This document shows, piece by piece, positions 43,848-52,997 of a DNA stretch of 64,000 nucleotides (position 1 is its first letter; every line of letters begins with the position of its first letter). A model generated the notes under the pieces. It was not told the DNA's origin. It saw only the letters and a program-made list of their open reading frames with translations, and searched no databases. The position numbers and the translations under genes are program-made. The stretch comes from Actinobacteria bacterium OK074 (GTDB taxonomy: Bacteria > Actinomycetota > Actinomycetes > Streptomycetales > Streptomycetaceae), in the NCBI GenBank assembly GCA_001298575.1, contig LJCV01000318.1:1-64000 (forward strand), read 5' to 3'.

Positions 43848-43886
43848 TTACGGTGGTGATGCGCGGAGCGGAGAGGACGGCTGCCC

Positions 43887-44450
43887 ATGGAGAGCACCCG
43901 GCGGCGCGGTGCCGCCCTGGAGGCCGACCTCCTGGACGCGGCCTGGGCGGAACTCAAGGCCGTGGGCTACCCGAAGCTCACCATGGAGGGCGTGGCGGCA
44001 CGCGCGCGTACCGGCAAACAGGTCCTGTACCGCCGCTGGCGCAACCGGGCGGAACTGGTGATCGCGGCCATGCGCCACCACAGCGGCCGTATCGCCGACC
44101 GCGTCCCCGACACGGGCACCCTCCGGGGGGACACCCTCGCCGTCCTGCACCTGATGTCCGAACGCCAGCGGGAGGTCGGGCAGGACGTCATCCACGGCCT
44201 CATGGCGGAGGCGGGGTTCCGCAAGGCGGAGGCCACGGAGACCATGCAGGGCATCATGCGCACCCTGCTCGAACGCGCCGCCGAGCGAGGCGAGATCCCC
44301 ACGGCGGACGTCCCCACCAGGCTCCTGACCCTCCCCACGGACCTCCTCCGCCACGAGATGGTCCTGGGCGACGAGCCGGTGGGGGAGGGGACGTTGGAGG
44401 AGATCGTGGACGTGATCTTCTTGCCGTTGGTGAGCATGAGCGCCCCTTAA
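43887..44450 (+). CDS. TetR-family transcriptional regulator
   Basis: The 187-aa protein has the N-terminal helix-turn-helix (LLDAAWAELKAVGYPKLTMEGVAARARTGKQVLYRRWRNRAELVIAAM, about 15-58) and a ligand domain of the TetR_C_16-like type. It is transcribed divergently from the MFS pump and most likely represses it and itself through the palindromes at 43787-43847. Its stop codon lies within a perfect 18-bp palindrome that may act as terminator. Confidence 0.93.
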   Translation: MESTRRRGAALEADLLDAAWAELKAVGYPKLTMEGVAARARTGKQVLYRRWRNRAELVIAAMRHHSGRIADRVPDTGTLRGDTLAVLHLMSERQREVGQDVIHGLMAEAGFRKAEATETMQGIMRTLLERAAERGEIPTADVPTRLLTLPTDLLRHEMVLGDEPVGEGTLEEIVDVIFLPLVSMSAP

Positions 44451-44505
44451 GGGGCGCGGGGCTTATCCAATGTGCGGCTCCGCCGCGTGGACGCGACCAG
44501 CCCCC
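44440..44505 (-). repeat. Dispersed gene-end repeat, copy 4, with terminator-like palindrome
   Basis: The palindrome GCGCCCCTTAAGGGGCGC (44440-44457) spans the tetR stop, followed by ggggcttatcc and atgtgcggctccgccgcgtg, a segment also found inverted at 52748-52778. The GCGCCCC-AAGGGGCGC part matches the hairpin of the other gene-end repeats. Confidence 0.75.
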
Positions 44506-44524
44506 ACCGCCCCGCAGGCAGGGC

Positions 44525-44572
44525 ACGACAAAGGCCCGTACCCCCGAAGAGGGGGAAACGGGCCCTTGTCGT
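44525..44572. terminator. Hairpin between convergent tetR and filP
   Basis: acgacaaaggcccgtaccccc (44525-44545) pairs imperfectly with 44551-44572 (one bulge, one G-U) around a 5-nt loop. It lies 44 nt after the filP stop and could end transcription from both sides. There is no T-tract. Confidence 0.65.
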
Positions 44573-44615
44573 AGCAGAAGCCGTACAGAGGCTGTAAGGC
44601 TACCGATTCACAACA

Positions 44616-45554
44616 TCACCGGGACTGCTGAGCCGGAACCCCACGAGAGATCGGCTCGTCGTCCGCGGCCGGCACACCCGCGGCGGCGACAGCCGCCCCG
44701 GTGAGCGTGGCGAGCATCTCGCGCACGTTCGTCAGCTGCGCGTTGATGCTGTCGCGACGGTTCGTCAGCGCCGCGAGCTCGCGCTCCGACTCCGAACGGA
44801 TCCGGTCCGCCTTGGCGTTCGCGTCGGCCACGATGTCCTCGGCCTGGCGCTGCGCCGTCTCGACGGTCTGACGGGCGCGACGCTCCGCGTCCGTGCGCAG
44901 CTTCTCGGCCTCCAGACGCAGCTGCTCCGCGCGGTGCTCGATCTCCGCGAGGCGCTTCTCGGCCTTCTGCTGACGCGAGGCCAGGTCGCGCTCGGACTGC
45001 TCGCGACGCTTGGCCAGGTTGGTCTCGAAGTCGGCCGCGGCCTGGGCGGCCTTGGCGCGGGTCTCCTCGAAGAGGGCGTCCGCCTCCTCGCGCTTGGACT
45101 GCGCGTCCTTCTGTGCCTCGGCGCGCAGCTGCGAGGCGTCGCTCTTGGCCTTCTCGACGATCCGGACGCCCTCGTCCTCCGCCTTGGCCTTGCGGTCCGC
45201 AGCGAACGATTCTGCGTCGTTGCGCACCTGCTGGGCCGCCGACTCGGCCAGCTCACGGTGCTGCTCGGAAGCGCGGCGGGCCTCCTCGCGCAGGTCCTTC
45301 GCCTCTTCCTCGGCGAGACGGAGGATCTTCTCGACGCGCGCGCCGAGGCCCGCGTACGAAGGCTCGGCGTCGGAGACCTGCGCCTGGGCGTTCTGCGTTT
45401 CGAGGTGGAGTTCCTCGATGCGCTTTTCCAGGGCGGTGATACGGGCCAGAGCGCTGTCGCGGTCGGAGACGAGCTTGGAGATGCGTTCGTCCACCTGAGC
45501 GCGGTCGTACCCACGCCGCACAAGCTCGAAGCCGTAGGGGGAAGTGTCGCTCAT
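44616..45554 (-). CDS. filP: Coiled-coil filament-forming protein FilP
   Basis: FilP forms an intermediate-filament-like network near hyphal tips and contributes to cell stiffness, interacting with DivIVA and Scy in Streptomyces. The 312-aa protein starts MSDTSPYGFELVRRGYDRAQVDERISKLVSDRDSALARI (a DivIVA-like N-motif) and is then almost wholly coiled coil, rich in Ala, Glu, Arg and Lys (EEEAKDLREEARRASEQ), with a short non-coil tail. The size and position next to scy match S. coelicolor SCO5396. ATG 45554 follows aggaacccc on the minus strand. Confidence 0.93.
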   Translation of the reverse strand: MSDTSPYGFELVRRGYDRAQVDERISKLVSDRDSALARITALEKRIEELHLETQNAQAQVSDAEPSYAGLGARVEKILRLAEEEAKDLREEARRASEQHRELAESAAQQVRNDAESFAADRKAKAEDEGVRIVEKAKSDASQLRAEAQKDAQSKREEADALFEETRAKAAQAAADFETNLAKRREQSERDLASRQQKAEKRLAEIEHRAEQLRLEAEKLRTDAERRARQTVETAQRQAEDIVADANAKADRIRSESERELAALTNRRDSINAQLTNVREMLATLTGAAVAAAGVPAADDEPISRGVPAQQSR

Positions 45555-45594
45555 GGGGTTCCTGTCGAATGAGACCGGTGAGGTGATAGGGGGA

Positions 45595-45600
45595 ATCCTA
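45595..45600 (-). promoter_or_regulatory. Candidate filP -10 element
   Basis: On the minus strand TAGGAT (45600-45595) fits the TANNNT vegetative -10 and lies about 40 nt before the filP start; no clear -35 is visible. Confidence 0.35.
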
Positions 45601-45680
45601 GGGGCCGAAGCGGTGTGTCATCGAGCGGATGCGTGTTTGATCTGGAGAATGACACTCCTTTTGAGTGGCTAACTGTCGGA

Positions 45681-45720
45681 GTGCTTGCCAGGACCTGTGC
45701 GAAATCTCCCCGGCAAGCAC
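45681..45720 (-). terminator. Inverted repeat after scy
   Basis: GTGCTTGCC (45681-45689) and GGCAAGCAC (45712-45720) are exact complements around a 22-nt loop, 18 nt beyond the scy stop in the scy-filP gap. It may attenuate readthrough into filP; no T-tract follows. Confidence 0.5.
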
Positions 45721-45737
45721 CAAATGCGCGCTTCGCG

Positions 45738-48700
45738 CTAGCTGTCTGACGCCTTGCCACCCGATCGAGTGGAGCCGGCGGCGGCGCCCGCTTTGACACC
45801 ACCGTCCTTGGCAGCGGACGGGGCCTCAAAAGATTCCAACGCTTCCAGGACGTCCTGGACACGGGAGATTTCCGCGTTGATGTCCTCGCGGCGCCGTACC
45901 AGGATCTCCAGTTCGCGCCTGCCCTCCTCGACGGCGAGACGGGCCTCGCGGATCGCCTCGGCCTTGAGCTTCTCCGCCTCGGCGATGAGGGTGGCCTTCT
46001 TCTGCTCGGCCTCCTTGAGGAGGCCCTCGGCCTTCTTGACGGCGGCGATCCGGACCCGGCCCGCCTCGGAGTTGGCGTCCGAGACCAGTTCCTTGGCCTG
46101 CGTCTGGGCCTTCGTCAGCTGCTCCTCGGCGGCCTTGATGAGCGCGTCGCAGCGGTCGCCCGCGGACTTCATCTGCTCGGCGGACTCGCGCCGCGCCCGG
46201 TCGTGCAGCTCCTCGATCTCGGTGGTGATGCGGTCGCGCAGCTCCTCCGCGCGCTCCCTTATGGCGGTCGCGTCCCGGCGCGCGCCGACCAGCAGCTCGT
46301 CGGCGTCCGTACGGGCGCGCTCCACCAGGCCGTTGCCCTCGACCGTGGCCTCGGAGACCAGCCGGTCGGCCTCGGTGCGGGCGGCGCCCACCATCGAGTC
46401 GGCCTGCTCCTCCGCGTCCGCGGTGGTCTTCTGCGCGGACTGCCGGGCCTCGGCGACCATCTTGTCGGCCTCGGCGGCCGTCTCCGTGATGAGCGTGTCG
46501 ACCTGCTCGGCCGCCTCGGAACGCCGCTTGTTGGCGTCCTTGCGGGCCTCGTCCAGCGTCCGCTCGGCCTCCTCGCGCGCGACCGTGGTGACCCGCTCGG
46601 CCTCCGCCGCCGCCTCGGCCCGGACCCGCTCGGCCTGGGACCGCAGCCGCTCGGAGTGCTGCTGCGCGGAGTTGACCGTCTCGGCGGCCTCGGTGCGCAG
46701 CCGCTCCGCGTCCCCGGTGGCGTCCGCGATGAGCTTCTCGGCCTTCGCGATCGTCTCCGTGCGCAGCCGCTCGGCGTTGTCCCGGGCCTCCGTGGTGACC
46801 CGGTCCGCCTCGGCGGCCGTCTCGGTCAGGACCCGCTCGACCTCCGCGTTGGTCTCCGTGGTCAGGCGCTCGGCCTCCGCGGTGACCTCGGCGATGAGGG
46901 TGTCGGCCTGGGTGGCCGCGTCCGAACGGATCCGGTTGGCGTCCTCGCGCGCCTGGGCCCGGGTGCGGGCCGCGTCCATGTCGGCGTTCGCGACGGCGTC
47001 CGACGCCTCCGTACGGGCCCGCTGGGCGTGCTCCGACGCCTCCGTGCGCACCCGCTCGGCCTCGGCGATGGCGTCCGTGACGGTCCGCTCGGCCAGCGCC
47101 TTGGCGGCCTCCGACGCCTCGGAGGACTCCCGCCGGATCCGGCTCGCGTCCTCCGCGGCCCGCTCGCGCTCCGCGAACGCGTCCGCGCGGACCCGGTCGG
47201 ACTCCTCCTGCGCCTCCCGACGCGTACGGTCCGCCGCGTGCTCGGCGGCCGAGCGCAGCCCGGAGATCTCCTCCTGGGCCTGCTCGTGCAACCCGGACAC
47301 CGACTCGCGCACCTGCTGGGCGTGCTGCTCGGCCGCGGACACCATCTCGGTGGCCCGCCGGTCCGCCTCCTCCACCAGCCGTACGGCCTCGGCCTGGGCC
47401 TCCTCGACCCGGGCGCGCGCGGCGGCGAGCAGCTCCTCGCTCTGCTCCCGGGCCCGCTCCCGCTCCTGGTCGGCCTCCTGCCGCGCGGAACCCACGAGTT
47501 CCTCGGCCTCGCGGCGGCGCCGGGCGGCCTCCTCCTGCGCGGCGGCGAGCGTCTCCGCGCTCTCCGCGGCCAGCCGCTCGGCCGCGGCCTGCGCCTCGGC
47601 CCGCAGCCGGTCGGCGGTGTCCTGCGCCTCCGTCTTCAGCCGCTCGGCCTCCGCCGCGGCCTCCGACCGCAGCCGTACGGCGACGGCCTCGCCCTCGGCC
47701 CGGGAGGCGGACGCGTCCGCCGCGGCGTCGTCCCGCAGCCGTACGGCCTCGGTCTCGGCCTGGGCCTGGAGGGTGCGGATCCGCTCGGCGGACTCGGAGC
47801 GCTGCCGGTCGGACTCCTCGGCGGCCTCGCGGCGGATCCGCTCGGCCTCCGCACGGGCCTCCGTCAGCGCCTGTTCGGCCGAGGCGAGCCGCTGCTCGGC
47901 CTCGGTGTGCAGCCGGGTCAGCTCGTCGGCGGCCTCCACCCGGCGGGCCTCTATGGCGCGCTCGGTCTCCTCGCGCAGCTCGACGGCGGCCTTCTCGGCC
48001 TCCTCCCGCATGGTGTCCGCGAGTTCGGTGGCCTCCTCGCGGTTGCGCTCGGCCTCCTGGCGGGTGCGCTCCAGGGTCTCCTCGGCCTGCCGGCGCAGCG
48101 TGGACGCGCGCTCGATGGCCTCGGTGCGGACCTTCTCGGAGTCGGTCGTCGCCGTCGTCCGCAGCTCGTCCGCGTCGGCCTTCGCCTTGGCGAGCAGCTC
48201 CTCGGCCGTACGGGCGGCCTCCTCGATCTGCTGGACGGCCTCCTTGCGGGCCTCCGCGCGGATCTTCTCGCCCTCGGCGACCGCCTCGCCCCGCAGGTGC
48301 TCGGCCTCGCCGCGCAGCCGCCGGGCCTCCTCCTGGAGCTCGACGGTCTTGGCCCGGTACTCCTTGGTGTCGTCCTTGGCCGCGCCCTTGAGCTGCTCGG
48401 CCAGGTCGTGCGCCTCGGCGCGCAGCCGGTCCGCCTCGGCCTCCGCCTCGGCGCGCAGCCGCTCGGCCTCCTCGGACGCCGCCTTGGTGGTGTTCCGGGC
48501 GTCCTCCTGGGCCTTGTTGAGGACGTCCTCGGCCGTACGGGCCGTCTTCGCGAGCTGGGAGGCGCTCTCCTCGGCGGTGAGCGAACGGGCCTTCTCCGAC
48601 GCCTCCGCGAGGATCTTCTCCGCCTCGGCGACCGCGTCCGACTTCACCTGCTCGGCCTCGGCCCTGGTGGCCTCCGCCTCCTTGGTGGCCTCGCTGACCA

Positions 48701-49655
48701 GCCGGGCGACCTGCTCCTTGGCCGTACGCGTGCGCTGTTCGTTGGACGTCTCCGCACCCGAGAGGGCCTTGGACGCGGCCTCCTTCGCCTCGGCGACGAC
48801 CTTGTCGGCCTCGGAACGCGCCTCGCGCAGCGCGGTCTCGGCGTCGGCCATGCGCTGCTCGGCGGCCCGGCTCAGCTCGGTGGCCTGGCGGCGGGCCGCG
48901 TCCGACTCGGTCGCGGAGGAGGAGCGCAGGCTCTCGGCGTGCTCGGTGGCCTCCTGGGCCTGCGTGGACGCGGAGTTGAGCAGCCGCTCGGCCTCCGCGC
49001 GGGCCCGGCGCAGGATCTGGTCGGCCTCCGTGCGGGCCGCCTCGGCGTCGCTCTGGAGCCGCTGGCGCGCCTCGCCCGCGATCCGCTCGGCCTCCGCGCG
49101 GGCGGCGGCCAGCGCCTGCTCCGCCTCGGCCCGCGACTCCTCGACCAGGCGGCGCGCCTGGGACTCGGAGCGGGCCCGCAGCTGCTCGGCCCACGCCACG
49201 TTCTCGTTGACGTGCGACTCGACGGTCTGCCGGCGCTCGGCCAGCTCCTGGTCCAGCTGCTGGCGCCGGGTGACCGCCTCCTGGTGCAGCTCCGCCTGGA
49301 GCCGGTTGGCCTGCTCGGCGTGCTCCTGGAGGATGCGCTGGGTCTGCGCGCGGGCCTGGCTCAGCTCCCGCTCGGCGTCCGCCCGCAGCTGGTCGGCCTG
49401 CACCTGGGCATTGCGAAGCATCTGCTCGGCCTGGTAGCCGAGGTCCGACCCGTCGTACGACGACGGGCGGGACATGAGAGTGCGGCGCGCCTCGTGCAGC
49501 TTGGCGCGCAGCACCTCGACCTGGTAGCCGAGGTCCTCGGCATGCTGGATCGCCTTTTCCCGCTCGGTCTTCAGCCGCTCCATCTCGGCCTCGAACCGAG
49601 AGAGGTGGTCGACGTCAGCCGCCGGCTCTCGCTCCTGGCGTTCGTAGCCCCGCAC
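45738..49655 (-). CDS. scy: Giant coiled-coil polarity protein Scy
   Basis: Scy is the scaffold of the polarisome that sets hyphal tip number and apical growth, recruiting DivIVA and FilP. The protein is about 1305 aa, almost all coiled coil with long runs of Ala/Glu/Arg, matching the 51-residue-type repeat reported for Scy and FilP. The N-terminus, RGYERQEREPAADVDHLSRFEAEMERLK and GYQVEVLRAKLHEARR, is DivIVA-like; the C-terminus has RREDINAEISRVQDVLEALESFEAP. GTG 49655 is chosen by similarity to the SCO5397 product; TTG 49685 is an in-frame alternative. The strong codon bias produces long false open frames on the opposite strand. Confidence 0.93.
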   Translation of the reverse strand: MRGYERQEREPAADVDHLSRFEAEMERLKTEREKAIQHAEDLGYQVEVLRAKLHEARRTLMSRPSSYDGSDLGYQAEQMLRNAQVQADQLRADAERELSQARAQTQRILQEHAEQANRLQAELHQEAVTRRQQLDQELAERRQTVESHVNENVAWAEQLRARSESQARRLVEESRAEAEQALAAARAEAERIAGEARQRLQSDAEAARTEADQILRRARAEAERLLNSASTQAQEATEHAESLRSSSATESDAARRQATELSRAAEQRMADAETALREARSEADKVVAEAKEAASKALSGAETSNEQRTRTAKEQVARLVSEATKEAEATRAEAEQVKSDAVAEAEKILAEASEKARSLTAEESASQLAKTARTAEDVLNKAQEDARNTTKAASEEAERLRAEAEAEADRLRAEAHDLAEQLKGAAKDDTKEYRAKTVELQEEARRLRGEAEHLRGEAVAEGEKIRAEARKEAVQQIEEAARTAEELLAKAKADADELRTTATTDSEKVRTEAIERASTLRRQAEETLERTRQEAERNREEATELADTMREEAEKAAVELREETERAIEARRVEAADELTRLHTEAEQRLASAEQALTEARAEAERIRREAAEESDRQRSESAERIRTLQAQAETEAVRLRDDAAADASASRAEGEAVAVRLRSEAAAEAERLKTEAQDTADRLRAEAQAAAERLAAESAETLAAAQEEAARRRREAEELVGSARQEADQERERAREQSEELLAAARARVEEAQAEAVRLVEEADRRATEMVSAAEQHAQQVRESVSGLHEQAQEEISGLRSAAEHAADRTRREAQEESDRVRADAFAERERAAEDASRIRRESSEASEAAKALAERTVTDAIAEAERVRTEASEHAQRARTEASDAVANADMDAARTRAQAREDANRIRSDAATQADTLIAEVTAEAERLTTETNAEVERVLTETAAEADRVTTEARDNAERLRTETIAKAEKLIADATGDAERLRTEAAETVNSAQQHSERLRSQAERVRAEAAAEAERVTTVAREEAERTLDEARKDANKRRSEAAEQVDTLITETAAEADKMVAEARQSAQKTTADAEEQADSMVGAARTEADRLVSEATVEGNGLVERARTDADELLVGARRDATAIRERAEELRDRITTEIEELHDRARRESAEQMKSAGDRCDALIKAAEEQLTKAQTQAKELVSDANSEAGRVRIAAVKKAEGLLKEAEQKKATLIAEAEKLKAEAIREARLAVEEGRRELEILVRRREDINAEISRVQDVLEALESFEAPSAAKDGGVKAGAAAGSTRSGGKASDS

Positions 49656-49899
49656 TGCGCGGTCCCATCCGTCCCCTGGTCGCAAGTGTTTCCGAACGAG
49701 CCCCGTCCGTCCGCCGAACGGGGCCCCCGGGGAATGGTGTCAGATCAACGGCCGGGCATGTGCTGCTGCCCCGGCGCTCGTCCCTCGAAACCCGGACCCC
49801 GGCCTCGATCCCGTCCCCGGCAAAGCACCGGGCAGGACCCGGCCGCCCTGTTGTCAGGAGGCGACCGCCCCCAACCCTACCGGCCCTTATGTACGTCGG

Positions 49900-50340
49900 T
49901 CAGTGCTCAGGTGACTCAACAGCCGCCGAAGTGACCAGTTCTGTCAGTACTCCGTGGCAATCCTTTGGATGCAGGAATGTGATCCGTGACCCCATGGAGC
50001 CGGTCCGCGGCTCCTTGTACAGGACGCGTACGCCCTTGTCCTTGATGTCGGCGGCGTCGCCGTCCACGTCCGCCGTGCCGAAGGCGATGTGGTGGACACC
50101 CTCGCCGTTCTTGTCCAGCCACTTCTTCACGGTGGAGTCGTCCCGGATCGGTTCCAGGAGCTGGAGGTACGAAGAGCCGCCGTCCGACGTATCGTTGATC
50201 TTGAGCATGGCCTCGCGCACCCCCTGCTCCTCGTTGACCTCCGTGTGGAACACCTCGAAGCCGTAGGTGGACCGGTAGAACTCGACGGTCGCGTCGAGGT
50301 CGAAGCAGGCGATCCCGATGTGGTCGATTCGCGTCAGCAT
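49900..50340 (-). CDS. mce: Methylmalonyl-CoA epimerase
   Basis: The enzyme interconverts (2S)- and (2R)-methylmalonyl-CoA between propionyl-CoA carboxylase and the B12-dependent mutase. The 146-aa vicinal-oxygen-chelate protein has the metal ligands in TRIDHIGIA (H7) and GEGVHHIAFGTAD (H83/H84) and two beta-alpha-beta-beta-beta modules. It is divergent from an acetyl-CoA acetyltransferase and close to meaB, forming a methylmalonyl group. ATG 50340 starts the family homology; no strong ribosome-binding site is seen. Confidence 0.95.
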   Translation of the reverse strand: MLTRIDHIGIACFDLDATVEFYRSTYGFEVFHTEVNEEQGVREAMLKINDTSDGGSSYLQLLEPIRDDSTVKKWLDKNGEGVHHIAFGTADVDGDAADIKDKGVRVLYKEPRTGSMGSRITFLHPKDCHGVLTELVTSAAVESPEH

Positions 50341-50430
50341 GGAGTCAGTGCAGCGCTGATCGGACGGTTACGCAACGTGCGCGCGATCACACTCGTGGGC
50401 CGATGACGGGGCGGCTTACCGCTCAGTACC

Positions 50431-50440
50431 TTGCTAGTAA
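50431..50440. promoter_or_regulatory. Short palindrome TTGCTAGTAA before the acetyltransferase
   Basis: TTGCTAGTAA (50431-50440) has the symmetry TTNCTAGNAA and includes a -10-like TAGTAA. It lies 51 nt before the acetyltransferase start in the divergent mce/thiolase region. A weak operator candidate. Confidence 0.3.
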
Positions 50441-50490
50441 ACCCTCGTTCACACTCCTCGGCAGTGCAGCCGGTAAGGGGATCGCACCTC

Positions 50491-51690
50491 ATGTCTAGTG
50501 GAACGACCAGTTCGGTGATCGTCGCGGGCGCCCGTACGCCCATGGGACGGCTGCTGGGCTCGCTGAAGTCCTTCTCCGGAGCCGACCTCGGCGGCTTCGC
50601 GATCAAGGCCGCCCTCGACCGTGCGGGAATCGGGGGCGACCAGGTGCAGTACGTCATCATGGGGCAGGTGCTCCAGGCGGGCGCCGGACAGATTCCGGCC
50701 CGCCAGGCCGCCGTCAAGGGCGGCATTCCGATGAACGTCCCCGCCCTCACGATCAACAAGGTCTGCCTCTCCGGCCTCGACGCCATCGCCCTCGCGGACC
50801 AGCTGATCCGCGCCGGCGAGTTCGACGTGATCGTCGCGGGCGGCCAGGAGTCCATGACCAACGCGCCCCACCTGCTGCCCAAGTCCCGCGAGGGCTACAA
50901 GTACGGCGCGGTGCAGATGCTCGACGCGATGGCCTACGACGGCCTCACCGACTCCTTCGAGAACATCCCCATGGGTGAGTCGACGGAGAAGTACAACACC
51001 CGGCTCGGCATCGGCCGCGAGGAGCAGGACGCGGTCTCCGCGCTCTCGCACCAGCGGGCCGCCGCCGCCCAGAAGAACGGCGTCTTCGAGGCGGAGATCA
51101 CCCCGGTCGCCGTCCCGCAGCGCAAGGGCGAACCGGTCGTTTTCAGCCAGGACGAAGGCATCCGCGGCGAGACCACGGTCGAGTCCCTCGGCAAGCTCCG
51201 CCCGGCCTTCACCAAGGACGGCACCATCACCGCGGGTTCCGCCTCGCAGATCTCCGACGGCGCCGCCGCGGTCGTCGTCATGAGCAAGACCAAGGCGCGC
51301 GAACTGGGCCTGGAGTGGATCGCGGAGATCGGCGCGCACGGCAACGTGGCGGGACCGGACAACTCCCTCCAGTCGCAGCCGTCCAACGCGATCCTGCACG
51401 CCCTGAAGAAGGAGGGCCTGGAGGTCGACGACCTGGACCTCGTCGAGATCAACGAGGCGTTCGCCGCCGTCGCCGTACAGTCCATGAAGGACCTCGGCGT
51501 GTCCACCGAAAAGGTGAACGTCAACGGTGGCGCAATCGCGCTGGGCCACCCCATCGGCATGTCCGGCGCGCGGCTGGTCCTGCACCTGGCGCTGGAGCTG
51601 AAGCGGCGCGGCGGCGGGGTGGGCGCGGCGGCGCTGTGCGGGGGCGGCGGGCAGGGTGACGCGCTGATCGTGCGGGTACCGAAATCCTGA
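50491..51690 (+). CDS. Acetyl-CoA acetyltransferase (thiolase)
   Basis: The 399-aa type II thiolase condenses two acetyl-CoA or cleaves acetoacetyl-CoA. Visible catalytic groups are C92 (NKVCLSGLDAIALA), the histidine in VNGGAIALGHPIGMSGARL and the second cysteine in ALCGGGGQGDAL. ATG 50491 follows taagggg at a rather long distance; the open frame upstream is unconserved. With 3-hydroxybutyryl-CoA dehydrogenase (30511) it could feed C4-CoA metabolism and the ethylmalonyl-CoA route. Confidence 0.94.
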   Translation: MSSGTTSSVIVAGARTPMGRLLGSLKSFSGADLGGFAIKAALDRAGIGGDQVQYVIMGQVLQAGAGQIPARQAAVKGGIPMNVPALTINKVCLSGLDAIALADQLIRAGEFDVIVAGGQESMTNAPHLLPKSREGYKYGAVQMLDAMAYDGLTDSFENIPMGESTEKYNTRLGIGREEQDAVSALSHQRAAAAQKNGVFEAEITPVAVPQRKGEPVVFSQDEGIRGETTVESLGKLRPAFTKDGTITAGSASQISDGAAAVVVMSKTKARELGLEWIAEIGAHGNVAGPDNSLQSQPSNAILHALKKEGLEVDDLDLVEINEAFAAVAVQSMKDLGVSTEKVNVNGGAIALGHPIGMSGARLVLHLALELKRRGGGVGAAALCGGGGQGDALIVRVPKS

Positions 51691-51729
51691 GTACCTGTCT
51701 GTACTGACGTTTCGGTGATCGGAGCTGTG

Positions 51730-52689
51730 ATGCAGGACGTCTCCTCGCTGGTGGCCCAGGCCAGGGAAGGCAGGCCGCGGGCGGTGGCCCGGCTCATCTC
51801 CCTGGTGGAGGGGGCGTCCCCGCAGCTCAGGGAGGTCATGGCCGCGCTGGCCCCGCTGACCGGCGGGGCGTACGTGGTCGGTCTGACGGGCTCCCCGGGT
51901 GTCGGCAAGTCGACATCGACGTCGGCACTGGTGACGGCGTACCGCAGGGCCGGCAAGCGGGTCGGCGTACTCGCGGTGGACCCGTCGTCGCCGTTCTCCG
52001 GGGGCGCGCTGCTCGGCGACCGCGTCCGGATGTCGGACCACGCGTCCGACCCCGGCGTCTACATCCGCTCGATGGCCACCCGCGGCCACCTCGGCGGCCT
52101 GGCCTGGTCGGCACCGCAGGCGATCCGGGTGCTGGACGCGGCGGGCTGCGACGTGATCCTCGTGGAGACGGTCGGCGTCGGCCAGTCCGAGGTGGAGATC
52201 GCCTCCCAGGCGGACACGTCGGTGGTGCTGCTGGCCCCCGGGATGGGCGACGGCATCCAGGCGGCCAAGGCGGGGATCCTGGAGATCGGCGACGTCTACG
52301 TCGTCAACAAGGCCGACCGCGACGGCGCGGACGCGACCGCGCGTGAGCTGAACCACATGCTGGGGCTGGGGGAGTCGCGCGGGCCCGGCGACTGGCGGCC
52401 CCCGATCGTCAAGACGGTCGCCTCCCGCGGGGAGGGGATCGACGAGGTCGTCGAGGCGTTGGAGAAGCATCGGGCGTGGATGGAGGAGCGCGGCGTGCTG
52501 GCGGAGCGTCGTCTTGCTCGCGCGTCGCGTGAAGTCGAGACGATCGCGGTCACCGCGTTGCGGGAGCGGATTGGGGATTTGCGGGGGGATCGGCGGGTGG
52601 GGGCGTTGGCTGAGCGGATCGTGGTGGGGGAGCTGGATCCTTATCGGGCGGCGGACGAGTTGGTGGCGAGTATTACTCGGGGTGTGTAG
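51730..52689 (+). CDS. meaB: Methylmalonyl-CoA mutase-associated GTPase MeaB
   Basis: MeaB is a G3E-family GTPase that protects methylmalonyl-CoA mutase and gates adenosylcobalamin loading. The 319-aa protein has Walker A GLTGSPGVGKSTSTSAL, the base-recognition motif VNKADRDGAD, and the switch segment DVILVETVGVGQSEVEI. ATG 51730 has GGAG five bases upstream; GTG 51715 and GTG 51727 are alternatives. It lies 40 nt after the thiolase and is probably cotranscribed. Confidence 0.95.
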   Translation: MQDVSSLVAQAREGRPRAVARLISLVEGASPQLREVMAALAPLTGGAYVVGLTGSPGVGKSTSTSALVTAYRRAGKRVGVLAVDPSSPFSGGALLGDRVRMSDHASDPGVYIRSMATRGHLGGLAWSAPQAIRVLDAAGCDVILVETVGVGQSEVEIASQADTSVVLLAPGMGDGIQAAKAGILEIGDVYVVNKADRDGADATARELNHMLGLGESRGPGDWRPPIVKTVASRGEGIDEVVEALEKHRAWMEERGVLAERRLARASREVETIAVTALRERIGDLRGDRRVGALAERIVVGELDPYRAADELVASITRGV

Positions 52690-52997
52690 GGCGCCTTAAG
52701 GGGTGGGGGGTTTGGGTGAGTTGGCGGGTGCGGCGTTCGTTGTGGTTGCTCGCGCCCACGCGGCGGAGCCGCACATCGGATACAGCCCCGCGCCCCTGTC
52801 GGGGCGCGTCCTCTCTGCCCAAGCACCGGGAAATCGCTGGCCAGCCCCCTGACCTCCCTGATAGTTTCCCCCGCATGTTCCTCTCCATGGCATAGGCAAC
52901 CACCCAAGCCCGTGACCGACGGTGTTCGCTGAACTGCCGTAGCGGTCGCGGCACTTCGGCGTCTCTGCCTACCTGCCTCCCGTGAGGAACTTTTCGC
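52690..52997. other. Intergenic region with dispersed repeat, copy 5
   Basis: The 308-nt gap contains the long form of the gene-end repeat (52729-52807) and a hairpin GCGCCCC-TGTC-GGGGCGC (52790-52807) that may terminate meaB. The rest shows no coding sequence. Confidence 0.6.
52729..52807 (+). repeat. Dispersed gene-end repeat, copy 5 (long form)
   Basis: It begins ttgtggttgctcgcgcc (52740-52756), as in copy 6, continues with cacgcggcggagccgcacat, shared inverted with copy 4, and ends with the ccccgcgcccctgtcgggg hairpin. This composite links copies 4, 5 and 6 into one family. Confidence 0.75.

Noticed and set aside
45754..49934. Open frames of 1227 and 1243 codons on the strand opposite scy
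   Set aside because: They mirror the coiled-coil coding bias of scy: no ribosome-binding site, Ser/Ala/Arg- or Gly/Leu-only composition and no recognisable domain.
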